Positions 1 to 8,291 of a DNA stretch of 64,000 nt are shown piece by piece. Source of the DNA: Kytococcus schroeteri. Lineage in GTDB: Bacteria > Actinomycetota > Actinomycetes > Actinomycetales > Dermatophilaceae. Below the pieces are notes generated by a model, which did no database searches, was not told where the DNA came from, and saw only the letters and a list, made by a program, of their open reading frames with translations. The DNA lies in assembly GCF_002847825.1 (NCBI RefSeq), contig NZ_PKIZ01000011.1, positions 1-64,000 of the forward strand. The letters are read 5' to 3'. The position numbers were made by a program, and so were the translations under genes. Each line of letters starts with the position of its first letter. Position 1 is the stretch's first letter.

Positions 1-28
1 GTGTGGGAGAGTAGGACACCGCCGAACT
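1..28 (+). rRNA. rrf: 5S ribosomal RNA, 3' end only
   Basis: The first bases read GTGTGGGAGAGTAGGACACC followed by GCCGAAC, which is the conserved 3' end of actinobacterial 5S rRNA (the GAGAGTAGG loop and the closing strand CGCCGAAC). The rest of the gene lies outside the window. A strong terminator hairpin follows directly, as expected at the end of an rRNA operon. The exact mature 3' end is uncertain by a few bases. Confidence 0.85.
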
Positions 29-36
29 CAACGTTT

Positions 37-76
37 GTTTCAGCCCCGCCCAACTGTTGTTGGGCGGGGCTGAAAC
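37..76 (+). terminator. rRNA operon terminator hairpin
   Basis: This is a perfect 18-bp inverted repeat (37-54 with 59-76) around a TGTT loop. It sits 9 bases after the 5S rRNA end. No long T tract follows, which is common in high-GC actinobacteria. From here to about 240 I see nothing else that can be supported. Confidence 0.8.
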
Positions 77-241
77 CATTCCCGGGGGTTGTGTTGGGGG
101 TGGGCCGTGCGCGTCCCCATGGGGAAGGGAGAGGGTTCGTGTCCATCGGGGATGGGTGGGCCTGGATCGCACGCCCAGGCGGGGGTGGGTGCGGGGGGCG
201 CTGATGCCGTGACCGGCAGTTCGCACCAGGGGTGGCGCGGG

Positions 242-255
242 TCACACTTGTGTGA
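242..255. promoter_or_regulatory. small palindrome upstream of the oxidase gene
   Basis: TCACACTTGTGTGA has 6-bp arms around TT and lies about 40 bases before the proposed start of the FAD/Fe-S oxidase. Its position and symmetry suit an operator for a dimeric regulator. The regulator is unknown and a chance palindrome cannot be excluded. Confidence 0.3.
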
Positions 256-290
256 TGACATGGCGGTCCGCACCGTGTTCTGGAGGTTCT

Positions 291-3209
291 GTGGCCGTCG
301 TGTCCTCGTCCCGCCTGGTGGCTCGCCTGAGGGCAGTTGGCCTGTCCGACGTCCGCGACGACGCAGCCATCCGTGGCACCCACTCCAGTGACGCCTCGCT
401 CTACCGCGTGGAGCCTCAGGCCGTGGTGTTCCCCCGGCACGCCGACGAGGTCACCCTGGCGGTCCAGACCGCGCGGGCAGAGGGACTGCCACTCACCGCT
501 CGGGGTGCAGGGACGTCCATTGCGGGCAACGCCATCGGCCCGGGAATCGTCCTCGACTTCCGCCGGCACATGCAACAGGTCCTCGAGCTCGACCCCGAGG
601 CCGGGACGGCTCGCGTGCAACCCGGTGTGGTCCAGGCCCGCCTGCAGGACGCAGCGCGGCCGCACGGCCTGCGGTTCGGCCCTGACCCGTCGACGTCCAC
701 GCGCTGCACCATCGGGGGGATGATCGGTAACAACGCGTGCGGCAGCCGCAGCCTCGCCTACGGACGCACCTCGGACAACGTGCTGGGAGCCCGGGGTGTC
801 TGGGCGGACGGGAGCCCCCTGGACACGTCGCCCGTGGACGCCGGTACCGCGGCCCTGCGGGAGCGGCTCGCGTCGGTGGTGGCGAGTGACCTCGCCACCG
901 TGCGCACCGAGTTCGCCCGCTTCGGGCGCCAGGCGAGCGGTTACGCCCTCGAGCACCTGCTGCCGGAGAAGGGCGTTGACCTGGCGCGCTTCCTCGTCGG
1001 CTCCGAGGGCACGCTCGCCGTCCTCACGGAGGCCACCGTCCGCCTGGTGAGGGCACCGGCCCACACCCGCCTGGTGGTCATCGGCTTCGACACGATGCCC
1101 GCCGCTGCGGATGCCGTCCCCACGCTCCTGACACAGGGGCTCACGGCCTGCGAGGGGCTGGACCGCCGGCTCGTGGACGTGCTCGTGGAGCGGCGCGGTC
1201 CGGCATCGGTGCCGGAACTGCCCCGCGGCGATGCCTGGCTCTTCTGCGAGGTGGCAGCGGAGACCGCCGGGGAGCTGGAGGCCGCCTCCACCGCGCTCGT
1301 GGCCACCGCCCGCATCGATGCCGGGGCCGTGGACGTGCGGGCCGTGCCCAAAGCCACCGAGGCGGCGGCGCTGTGGCGCATCCGGTCCGACGGGGCGGGC
1401 CTGGCGGGGCGGTCCCCGGCAGGACGCCCTGCGTGGGCGGGCTGGGAGGACGCCGCCGTGCCCCCGGAGCGGCTGGGGGAGTACCTCCGCGGGTTCGACG
1501 ACCTGCTTGCCGCGTACGACCTCTCCGCGGCGCCCTACGGGCACTTCGGTGAGGGGTGCATGCACGTGCGCCTGGACCTGCCGCTCGGCGCACCGGGTGG
1601 TGTGGCGCGGTCCCGGGCCTTCCTCGAGGACGCCGCGCGCCTCGTGGCCGGCTTCGGTGGCTCGTGCTCCGGTGAGCACGGCGACGGCCGCGCCCGCAGC
1701 GAGCTGCTGCCCCTCATGTACTCCGAACGCGCGCTGGCGCTCTTCGGCGCGGTGAAGCACGCGTGCGACCCCGACGGGCTGCTCAACCCGGGGGTGCTCG
1801 TGGACCCGGCGCCCCTCGACGCCGACCTGCGCCTGCCCGGTGCCACCTGCGACCTGCCCACCCCGGCGTTCGCCTACCCCGAGGACGGCGGCAGCTTCTC
1901 CGCGGCCGTGCACCGCTGCACGGGCGTGGGCAAGTGCACCGCTGACGGGGTGCTCGACGGCGCGCAGACGGTGATGTGTCCGTCCTGGCTGGCCACCCGC
2001 GAGGAGGAGCACTCCACCCGGGGGCGGGCGCGCCTGCTGCAGGAGGTGGTCAACGGCAGCAGTGAGCTCACGGTGGACTCCCCAGCGGTGCACGACGCGC
2101 TGGACCTGTGCCTCTCGTGCAAGGGGTGCTCGTCGGACTGCCCCACCGGGGTGGACATGGCCACGCTGAAGTCCGAGGTGCTGCACCAGACCTACCGCCG
2201 CCGGCTGCGGCCGGTGACGCACTACTCGCTCGGCTGGCTGCCGCTGTGGACCGTGGCCGCCAGCCGGATGCCCCGCGTGGCCAACGCAGCGATGCAGGTG
2301 GTCCGCCGGGTGCCGGGGGCGATGCGGGTGGCCGGCATCGACCCGCGGCGGGGGCTGCCCACCTTCGCGCGGCGTCCCTTCTGGTCCGATGCGGGGAACC
2401 GTGCCCGGGCGGCGCGTCCGGTGACGGCGGACGCGGCATCGAGCGGGCGGGTGGTGCTCTTCGTGGACACCTTCAGCAACGCGTTCACCCCGCAGTCCGC
2501 CACGGCCGCCGTGCGCGTGCTCGAGGCCGCTGGGCTCACCGTGGAGCTCCTGCCGCGGCGCACCTGCTGCGGCCTGACCTGGATCACCACCGGGCAGCTC
2601 GACACCGCCCGCCAGCTGCTGCGGCGCACCGTGGACCAGCTGCTGCCGTACGTGGAGGCCGGGGTGCTGGTGGTCGGCATCGAGCCGTCGTGCACCGGCG
2701 TGCTGCGCAAGGACGCCGTCGAGCTGCTGGCCGACGACACCGCCCGCCGGGTGGCCGCCAGCACCTTCACGCTGGCCGAGGTGCTCGCGCGGGTCGGGTG
2801 GGAACCGCCCCGCCTGGACGGGCTGCGCGTGCTGGCCCAACCGCACTGCCACCACCACGCCGTCATGGGGTGGGAGGCCGACCGGGCACTGCTGGAGGGG
2901 GCCGGCGCCCAGGTGGAGGCGCTGGCCGGGTGCTGCGGGCTGGCCGGAAACTTCGGCGTGGAGGCAGGGCACTACGAGGTGTCGGTGGCCGTGGCCGAGC
3001 AGCACCTGCTGCCGGCGCTGCGGCGCGGCGGGCACGACGTGGTGCTCACCGACGGCTTCTCGTGCCGCCTGCAGGCCGACGACCTGGGTGGCGCGCAGGG
3101 CCGGCACCTGGCCGAGCTGCTCGCCGAGCACCTGGGCGAGGCGCCCCGCATCGAGGGGCGGGGCGCGCCCGACGACCGCCCCCACCCCATCGACGAGGAG
3201 GAACGATGA
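291..3209 (+). CDS. FAD- and 4Fe-4S-containing oxidoreductase, YdiJ-like (candidate D-2-hydroxyglutarate dehydrogenase)
   Basis: Large 972-residue flavoprotein. The N-terminal FAD-binding type 4 domain includes GMIGNNACGSRS near residue 143. An FAD-oxidase C domain follows, with GEHGDGRARSELL near 460. Then come Fe-S motifs (RCTGVGKC with MCPS near 543-565; CLSCKGCSSDCP near 607) and two CCG motifs near 759 and 881. This order and length match E. coli YdiJ, which oxidises D-2-hydroxyglutarate; D-lactate dehydrogenases of similar build are the alternative. I chose the GTG at 291 because GGAGG lies at 282-286; an upstream GTG at 252 is possible. It overlaps the next gene by ATGA, and an HglS-like gene nearby supports the D-2-hydroxyglutarate role. 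Substrate is inferred. Confidence 0.8.
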   Translation: MAVVSSSRLVARLRAVGLSDVRDDAAIRGTHSSDASLYRVEPQAVVFPRHADEVTLAVQTARAEGLPLTARGAGTSIAGNAIGPGIVLDFRRHMQQVLELDPEAGTARVQPGVVQARLQDAARPHGLRFGPDPSTSTRCTIGGMIGNNACGSRSLAYGRTSDNVLGARGVWADGSPLDTSPVDAGTAALRERLASVVASDLATVRTEFARFGRQASGYALEHLLPEKGVDLARFLVGSEGTLAVLTEATVRLVRAPAHTRLVVIGFDTMPAAADAVPTLLTQGLTACEGLDRRLVDVLVERRGPASVPELPRGDAWLFCEVAAETAGELEAASTALVATARIDAGAVDVRAVPKATEAAALWRIRSDGAGLAGRSPAGRPAWAGWEDAAVPPERLGEYLRGFDDLLAAYDLSAAPYGHFGEGCMHVRLDLPLGAPGGVARSRAFLEDAARLVAGFGGSCSGEHGDGRARSELLPLMYSERALALFGAVKHACDPDGLLNPGVLVDPAPLDADLRLPGATCDLPTPAFAYPEDGGSFSAAVHRCTGVGKCTADGVLDGAQTVMCPSWLATREEEHSTRGRARLLQEVVNGSSELTVDSPAVHDALDLCLSCKGCSSDCPTGVDMATLKSEVLHQTYRRRLRPVTHYSLGWLPLWTVAASRMPRVANAAMQVVRRVPGAMRVAGIDPRRGLPTFARRPFWSDAGNRARAARPVTADAASSGRVVLFVDTFSNAFTPQSATAAVRVLEAAGLTVELLPRRTCCGLTWITTGQLDTARQLLRRTVDQLLPYVEAGVLVVGIEPSCTGVLRKDAVELLADDTARRVAASTFTLAEVLARVGWEPPRLDGLRVLAQPHCHHHAVMGWEADRALLEGAGAQVEALAGCCGLAGNFGVEAGHYEVSVAVAEQHLLPALRRGGHDVVLTDGFSCRLQADDLGGAQGRHLAELLAEHLGEAPRIEGRGAPDDRPHPIDEEER

Positions 3210-4192
3210 GCCACGAGATGCTGGTGCTGAGCGCCCGCGAGATCGAGGACCTGCTGGACCTGGAGGGGGTGCACGCCTCGCAGATGCGTGCCTTCGAGCG
3301 GCTGGGCACGGGGGAGGCCTGCATGGCGCCCAAGGTGTCCGTGCCCGGGGCCGACGGCGCCTCGCTGCTGACCTACACCGCCCGCAGCGCGCAGGAGGCG
3401 CCCGGCGTGGTGAAGGTGATCGGCTTCCACCCGGGCAACCCGCAGCAGGGGCTCGACCCGGTGCAGGGCGCCGTGTTGGTGCTCGACGGGGCGATCGGCC
3501 GCCCCATCGCGCTGCTCGACGGGCCGGCGCTCACCACCCCGCGCACAGCGGCCGGGTCCGCCGTGGCCACCGACCTGCTGGCGCGCCGCGACGCCGCCGT
3601 GCTCACGGTGGTGGGGACCGGTGTGCAGGCCTGGGCGCACCTGCGGGCGCTGACGCGTGTGCGGTCCTTCACCACGGTGCACGTGGTGGGGCGCCGGGCC
3701 GAGGCGGCCGAGGAACTGGCCGCCCGCGCCCGTGACGAGCTGGGCCTGGCCGCGGAGGCCTCCACGGACCTGGCGGCCGTGGCGCCGGAGTCGGACGTGG
3801 TGGCGTTGTGCACCACCAGCACCACGCCGCTGCTCGACGCCGGGCCGGTGCGGCCGGGGGCGCTGGTGGTGTCCGTGGGGTCGTTCGCCCCGGACCGCAG
3901 CGAGGTGGCCCCCGATCTCGTGGGCCGGGCCGACCTGGTGGTGGTGGACGACGTGGACACCGCGTGCGCGCAGGCGGGGAGCATCATCGATGCGGTGGAC
4001 GCCGGTGCCGTGGACGCCGCGGACCCGGTGCCGCTGGGCCGGGTGGCCTGCGGGGCGCACCCGGGCCGGGCCCGCGAGGACGACGTGGTGTTCTACAACT
4101 CCGTGGGCGTGGCCGCGCAGGACGCCACTGTGGCCGAGGAGGTGCTGCGCCGGGCCCGGGAGGCCGGGGTGGGCACGGCCGTGGAGCTCTGA
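3206..4192 (+). CDS. ornithine cyclodeaminase / mu-crystallin family protein (possible ketimine reductase)
   Basis: 328 residues of the OCD/mu-crystallin family: an N-terminal dimerisation part, the TPRTAA segment near residue 111 (substrate and cofactor contacts) and a Rossmann motif GTGVQA near 137. Family members include ornithine cyclodeaminase, alanine dehydrogenase and ketimine reductases that turn delta-1-piperideine-2-carboxylate into L-pipecolate. The ATG overlaps the stop of the preceding oxidase (ATGA) and has GAGGAGGAAC upstream, so the two genes are translationally coupled. Among the nearby oxidase, ALDH7-like and HglS-like genes a ketimine reductase role fits best, but that is inference from context. 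Confidence 0.8.
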   Translation: MSHEMLVLSAREIEDLLDLEGVHASQMRAFERLGTGEACMAPKVSVPGADGASLLTYTARSAQEAPGVVKVIGFHPGNPQQGLDPVQGAVLVLDGAIGRPIALLDGPALTTPRTAAGSAVATDLLARRDAAVLTVVGTGVQAWAHLRALTRVRSFTTVHVVGRRAEAAEELAARARDELGLAAEASTDLAAVAPESDVVALCTTSTTPLLDAGPVRPGALVVSVGSFAPDRSEVAPDLVGRADLVVVDDVDTACAQAGSIIDAVDAGAVDAADPVPLGRVACGAHPGRAREDDVVFYNSVGVAAQDATVAEEVLRRAREAGVGTAVEL

Positions 4193-4222
4193 CGGGCCGG
4201 TCGGCCGGACCTGCGCGCGCAG

Positions 4223-4284
4223 AGGTCCGGCTGTGGTCCGTAGATCCGCCCTATGGGGTGTACCTCTGGACCGCAGCCGGACCT
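4223..4284. terminator. long-loop hairpin after the OCD-family gene
   Basis: Arms 4223-4239 and 4268-4284 are 17 bases long with one mismatch (AGGTCCGGCTGTGGTCC against its complement) and enclose 28 bases. The hairpin lies 30 bases after the OCD stop, between convergent genes, so it may end transcription. No T tract is present. Confidence 0.45.
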
Positions 4285-4330
4285 TTGTGCGCCGGCGGGG
4301 CGTCCGCCGGGCGTGGGCAGGCCGAGAACC

Positions 4331-4451
4331 GCACCGGTGCTGAGTTGGGCCTGACACCGCATCGAGAACCGCACCGGTGCTGAACTCGACAGTCGAGTTC
4401 AGCACCGGTGCGGACCTGGGTGGGGGTGGCAGTCGAGAACGGCACCGGTGC
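4331..4451. repeat. cluster of GCACCGGTGC palindromes with a 41-base near-perfect cruciform
   Basis: The self-complementary 10-mer GCACCGGTGC occurs four times, at 4331, 4371, 4402 and 4442, often within GAACCGCACCGGTGCTGA. Copies two and three form a perfect 20-bp inverted repeat (4371-4390 with 4392-4411, one central base). It lies between convergent genes and probably works as a bidirectional terminator. The repeated unit looks like a REP-type palindromic element. Confidence 0.65.
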
Positions 4452-4471
4452 GGGTCTCGGCCACCGGGGCG

Positions 4472-5632
4472 TCAGACGATGTTGAACTCCCGCCGCAGCC
4501 CGGCCCCGGCGAAGCGCTCGGTGCTCATGCCCGACACGTCCACCGAGAGCGCTTCGCCGCGGTACATCTCCGCCATCACCTGGCCCACCGCCGGGCCCTG
4601 CAGGAACCCGTGGCCGGAGAACCCGGTGGCGTACAGGAACCGCGAGACGCCCTCGGCCTCGCCGATGAGCGCGTTGTGGTCCGGTGTCACCTCGTAGTAG
4701 CCGGCCCAGCGGGAGGCCATGCCCACCTCCTCCAGCAGCGGCACGCGGCGCTCGGCCACCTCGATGACCTGCTCCAGCCACGCGTCGGTGTGCTCCAGCG
4801 ACCAGCCCGGCTCCTCGTCCTGGTTGGACATGCCCACCAGCAGCCCCGGGCCCTCGCGGTGGAAGTACAGGGTGCTGGAGAAGTCGATGGTGAAGGGCAC
4901 CCGGTCGGGCAGGTCCGCGATGGGCTCGGTCACCAGCAGCTCGCGGCGCACCGGGTCCACGGGCAGGTCCACGCCCACCATCTCGCCCAGCCTCCGCGAC
5001 CACGCACCGGCGCAGCAGACCACCGTGTCGGTGGCGATGTCGCCCTGGCTGGTCACCACCCCGGTGAGGGTGTCGCCGTCGCGCACCACGTCGGTCACCT
5101 CGCACTGGCGGATGATGCGCACACCCAGCGCGCGGGCGGCCCGGGCGTAGCCCTGCACCACGGACTCCGGCGTGCAGTGCCCGGCCTCCGGCGACCAGAC
5201 GCCCGCGAGGAGCCCCTCGGTGGAGGCCAGCGGCGACATCGCTGCCGCCTCCTCCACCCCGATGATCCGGCTCGCCAGGCCCAGGGAGTTCTGCAGCTCC
5301 ACGTTGCGCTCGAAGGTGTGCAGGTCCTCCTCGCGCTCGAGCAGGAACAGGTAGCCGCTCTCGTGGTAGTCGATCTCCTGGTCGAACAGCTCGGGGAAGT
5401 TCCGGAACACCTCCAGGCTGCGCATGCCCAGCTCTACGTTCACGGCATCGCTGAACTGCGCGCGTACGCCACCGGCGGCCTTGCAGGTGGAGCCGGAGCC
5501 CAGCTCGTCCTTCTCGAGCACCACCACGTCCGTGGTGCCGCCCTTGGCCAGGTGGTAGGCGGTGGACAGGCCCATGACGCCGCCGCCGATGACGACGACC
5601 TCGGCGCGGGTGGGGAAGGTCTTGTCCGACAT
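4472..5632 (-). CDS. FAD-dependent oxidoreductase, DAO family (sarcosine oxidase beta / pipecolate oxidase type)
   Basis: 386 residues with the dinucleotide-binding motif VVVIGGGVMGLSTAYHL near the N-terminus, and TGFSGHGFLQGPAVG near the C-terminus, which is typical of DAO-fold amine oxidases (SoxB, glycine oxidase, L-pipecolate oxidase). No cysteine is visible in the C-terminal FAD loop, so flavin is probably not covalently bound there. A clear AAGGAG lies six bases before the ATG. It is the last gene of a leftward run with the AGCS symporter and the amino-acid dehydrogenase. In this company oxidation of L-pipecolate or another N-alkyl amino acid is plausible; the substrate cannot be read from sequence. 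Confidence 0.8.
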   Translation of the reverse strand: MSDKTFPTRAEVVVIGGGVMGLSTAYHLAKGGTTDVVVLEKDELGSGSTCKAAGGVRAQFSDAVNVELGMRSLEVFRNFPELFDQEIDYHESGYLFLLEREEDLHTFERNVELQNSLGLASRIIGVEEAAAMSPLASTEGLLAGVWSPEAGHCTPESVVQGYARAARALGVRIIRQCEVTDVVRDGDTLTGVVTSQGDIATDTVVCCAGAWSRRLGEMVGVDLPVDPVRRELLVTEPIADLPDRVPFTIDFSSTLYFHREGPGLLVGMSNQDEEPGWSLEHTDAWLEQVIEVAERRVPLLEEVGMASRWAGYYEVTPDHNALIGEAEGVSRFLYATGFSGHGFLQGPAVGQVMAEMYRGEALSVDVSGMSTERFAGAGLRREFNIV

Positions 5633-5657
5633 GGGTACTCCTTGCGGTTCGTGCCGG

Positions 5658-7160
5658 TCAGGCGCCGGCGACGTGGTCGGGGACGCTGCGCTCGGCCTCC
5701 GGGACCTCCTCCAACTCGCCGCGCGCCAGGGCCCGGGTGTGGTCGGTCATCTCCCGGCGCAGGACGCCGGAGAGCAGGTAGAGGCCGATGAGGTTGGGCA
5801 GGGTCATGAGGAAGAACATGGAGTCCGAGAAGCCGACGACCGTGTCCAGCGAGACCGCCGCACCGACGACGATCATGAGGATCCACAGCACGTCGTAGGC
5901 GAGCTCCACGGCCCGGCTGTTGCCGAAGAGGTACCCGGCGGCCTTCTTGCCGTAGTACGAGTAGCTGAGGACCGTCGAGAACGCGAGCAGCAGGACGATC
6001 ACGGTGAGCAGCCACGGGAACACGGCGTGGACGGTGGCGAACGCCTCGGAGGTCAGGGCCACGCCGTCGGCCTCGGACGAGGTGTGCAGTCCGGTGACGA
6101 CGATGGCCAGCGCGGTCATCGTGCAGATCACCACGGAGTCGATGAACGGCTCCAAGGAGGCGACGATGCCCTCCTGGGCGGGACGACGGGTGCGGACGGT
6201 CGAGTGCGCGATGCCCGCCGAGCCGACGCCGGCCGCGTTGGAGAACAGGGCCCGCTGGATGCCGATGATGGCCACACCGACCAGGCCTCCCTCCACGCCC
6301 TCGCCGGTGAACGCCCCGGAGAAGATCTCGCTCACCGCACCGGGCAGCGAGCCGAGGTTGGCGGCCAGGATGACCAGCACGCACAGCACGTAGCTGACGG
6401 CCATGATCGGGGTCAGCCGTGAGGTCCAGCGGGCGATGGAGGTGATGCCGCCGAGGATGACCACCGCGGCGAGGACGGCCAGCACCAGGCCGACGATCCA
6501 GCCGCGGCCGGCAAGGACGCTGGAGTCGCCGCCGGTCACGTTGGTCAGCTGCACGGCCACCTGGTTGGCCTGGAAGATGTTGCCGGCGCCCAGGGCGCCG
6601 ATCATCATCGACACCGCGTAGAGCCCGGCCAGCACGATGCCGAGGGGCGCCATCCCCTTCTCCGCCAGCCCGCGCTGCAGGTAGTACATCGGGCCGCCGG
6701 AGACGCTGCCGTCGTCGTTGATGCGGCGGTACTTCGCTCCCAGGGTGGCCTCGGCGGCCTTGAGGGACATGCCGAGGAACCCGGCCAGGATGATCCACAG
6801 CGTGGCGCCGGGACCACCGATGGTGATGGCCACGGCCACGCCGGCCACGTTGCCCAGGCCGACGGTGCCGGAGAGCTCGGTAGCCATGGCCTGGTAGCTG
6901 GTGATCTCGCCGGGGTCGGTGCGCCGGTTGTGGCGCCCCTGCACGATGCCGCGCAGCTGCCGGTAGCCGTAGGCGAACTGGGGGCCGATGAGGGCCGTCA
7001 TCACCAGTCCGCCCAGCAGCAGCCAGACGACGAGGTAGGGCATCTCGGTGTCGGCCAGCGGGAAGGTGGCGAAGACCACCGAGCTCAGCCACTCGACCAC
7101 CGGGCCGAACCAGGACTCCATCCAGGCGTCCACGCCGGACTTCTCCGCGGCGGTCAGCAC
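5658..7160 (-). CDS. alanine/glycine:cation symporter family protein (AGCS)
   Basis: 500-residue integral membrane protein with about ten hydrophobic helices and clear AGCS signatures: the segment GTVGLGNVAGVAVAITIGGP (about residues 96-115), followed by GGPMYYLQ and later SNAAGVGSAGIAHS. The family imports small amino acids with Na+ or H+. The start codon is GTG, overlapping the stop of the upstream amino-acid dehydrogenase by seven bases, so it is translationally coupled and probably feeds substrate to the same pathway. The C-terminus is short and charged. Confidence 0.9.
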   Translation of the reverse strand: MLTAAEKSGVDAWMESWFGPVVEWLSSVVFATFPLADTEMPYLVVWLLLGGLVMTALIGPQFAYGYRQLRGIVQGRHNRRTDPGEITSYQAMATELSGTVGLGNVAGVAVAITIGGPGATLWIILAGFLGMSLKAAEATLGAKYRRINDDGSVSGGPMYYLQRGLAEKGMAPLGIVLAGLYAVSMMIGALGAGNIFQANQVAVQLTNVTGGDSSVLAGRGWIVGLVLAVLAAVVILGGITSIARWTSRLTPIMAVSYVLCVLVILAANLGSLPGAVSEIFSGAFTGEGVEGGLVGVAIIGIQRALFSNAAGVGSAGIAHSTVRTRRPAQEGIVASLEPFIDSVVICTMTALAIVVTGLHTSSEADGVALTSEAFATVHAVFPWLLTVIVLLLAFSTVLSYSYYGKKAAGYLFGNSRAVELAYDVLWILMIVVGAAVSLDTVVGFSDSMFFLMTLPNLIGLYLLSGVLRREMTDHTRALARGELEEVPEAERSVPDHVAGA

Positions 7161-8281
7161 GGCAGCTGCCCGCGCAGGCGCATCGCCTCGCGGACCCGGT
7201 CGCGGGCCAGCTGGCCGGCTGCCGCGTGCGGGATGGTCCCGGACTCGGCGGCGGCCTGCAGCACGGTGGTGGTGTTGGTGCGCATCCGCTCGGTGACCGT
7301 GGGCACGATCTGCGTGGTGTCCACGCCGAAGGGGGAGTAGCGGTCGCGCATGCCGAAGGCCGCGGCGATGATGCCGCCGGCGTTGGCGATGAAGTCCGGC
7401 ACCACGGTGACGCCGCGGTCGGCCAGGGCCTGCTGGGCAGCGGCGTCGGTGGGCAGGTTGGCCCCCTCCACCACCAGGCGGGCGCGGATGCCGTCGGCGT
7501 TGCCGGCGTCGATGACGCCCTGCCGCGCAGCCGGCACCAGCACGCCGGCGTCCAGGTGCAGCTCCTGCCCGGCGTCGAGCCGCTGCCCGCCGGCGTGGTC
7601 CACCAGGGCGTCGCCGTGCTCGGCGCGCAGGGCCAGCAGCTCCTCGACGTCCAGGCCGTCGGGGTCGTGCACGGCCCCGGTCGCGGTGGAGACGGCCACC
7701 ACGGTGTACCCGAGCTCCACCAGGCGCCGGGCGGTGGCGTGCCCGACGGCGCCGAAGCCCTGGATCACCACGCGCCGGTCGTCCAGGTCCGTGTGCGCCG
7801 CGGCGGCGTCGACCGCCTCGGCGACCCCGTGGCCGGTGATGCCCAGGGCGTCGTAGGCCACGCCGCCGAGGGCGGCCGGGGTGCCGGTGGCGGCACCCCG
7901 GTCACCGAGCTCGTCGCAGAGGATGGCCGCGTCCGTCTCGTCGAGCCCCATGTCCAGCCCGAAGACGTACTCCGCCGGCACCTCGTTGCGCAGCATCCGC
8001 GCGAACGCCCGCAGCGCCTCCTCCTTGCGGGGGGAGGTCGGGTCGAACCGGATGCCGGCCTTGGCGCCGCCCTGGTACAGGTCCACGGCGGCCCACTTCC
8101 ACGTCATCACGCGGGCCAGGCGGGCCACCTCCTCCACGGTGAGGTCGGGGCTCATGCGGGTGCCGCCCTTGCCCGGGCCGCGGGAGGTGTTGTCGATGAC
8201 GAGCACCCCCTGCATCCCGCTGCGCGGGTGGCTCACGGTGACGACCTTCTCCGGTCCCCACTCGTCGACGAGCTCGAACAC
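7154..8281 (-). CDS. Glu/Leu/Phe/Val-type amino acid dehydrogenase
   Basis: 375 residues. The N-terminal catalytic domain has GGAKAG with the lysine at 74 and GLDMGLDETD with the aspartate at 110. The NAD-binding domain has GFGAVG at 175-180. These are the hallmarks of leucine/valine/glutamate dehydrogenases, which oxidatively deaminate amino acids to 2-oxoacids. The start is GTG with GAGGAGG six bases upstream. The gene lies between the AGCS symporter (overlapping) and an ALDH7-like gene, suggesting it serves the same catabolic route, perhaps on lysine or 2-aminoadipate. Substrate specificity cannot be decided by eye. Confidence 0.85.
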   Translation of the reverse strand: MFELVDEWGPEKVVTVSHPRSGMQGVLVIDNTSRGPGKGGTRMSPDLTVEEVARLARVMTWKWAAVDLYQGGAKAGIRFDPTSPRKEEALRAFARMLRNEVPAEYVFGLDMGLDETDAAILCDELGDRGAATGTPAALGGVAYDALGITGHGVAEAVDAAAAHTDLDDRRVVIQGFGAVGHATARRLVELGYTVVAVSTATGAVHDPDGLDVEELLALRAEHGDALVDHAGGQRLDAGQELHLDAGVLVPAARQGVIDAGNADGIRARLVVEGANLPTDAAAQQALADRGVTVVPDFIANAGGIIAAAFGMRDRYSPFGVDTTQIVPTVTERMRTNTTTVLQAAAESGTIPHAAAGQLARDRVREAMRLRGQLPC

Positions 8282-8291
8282 GGCTGCCTCC

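Noticed and set aside
2108..3205. Upstream extension of the OCD-family gene into the oxidase gene
   Set aside because: The extension is a low-complexity Arg/Ala/Gly shadow of the oxidase; the family start with a ribosome site is at 3206.
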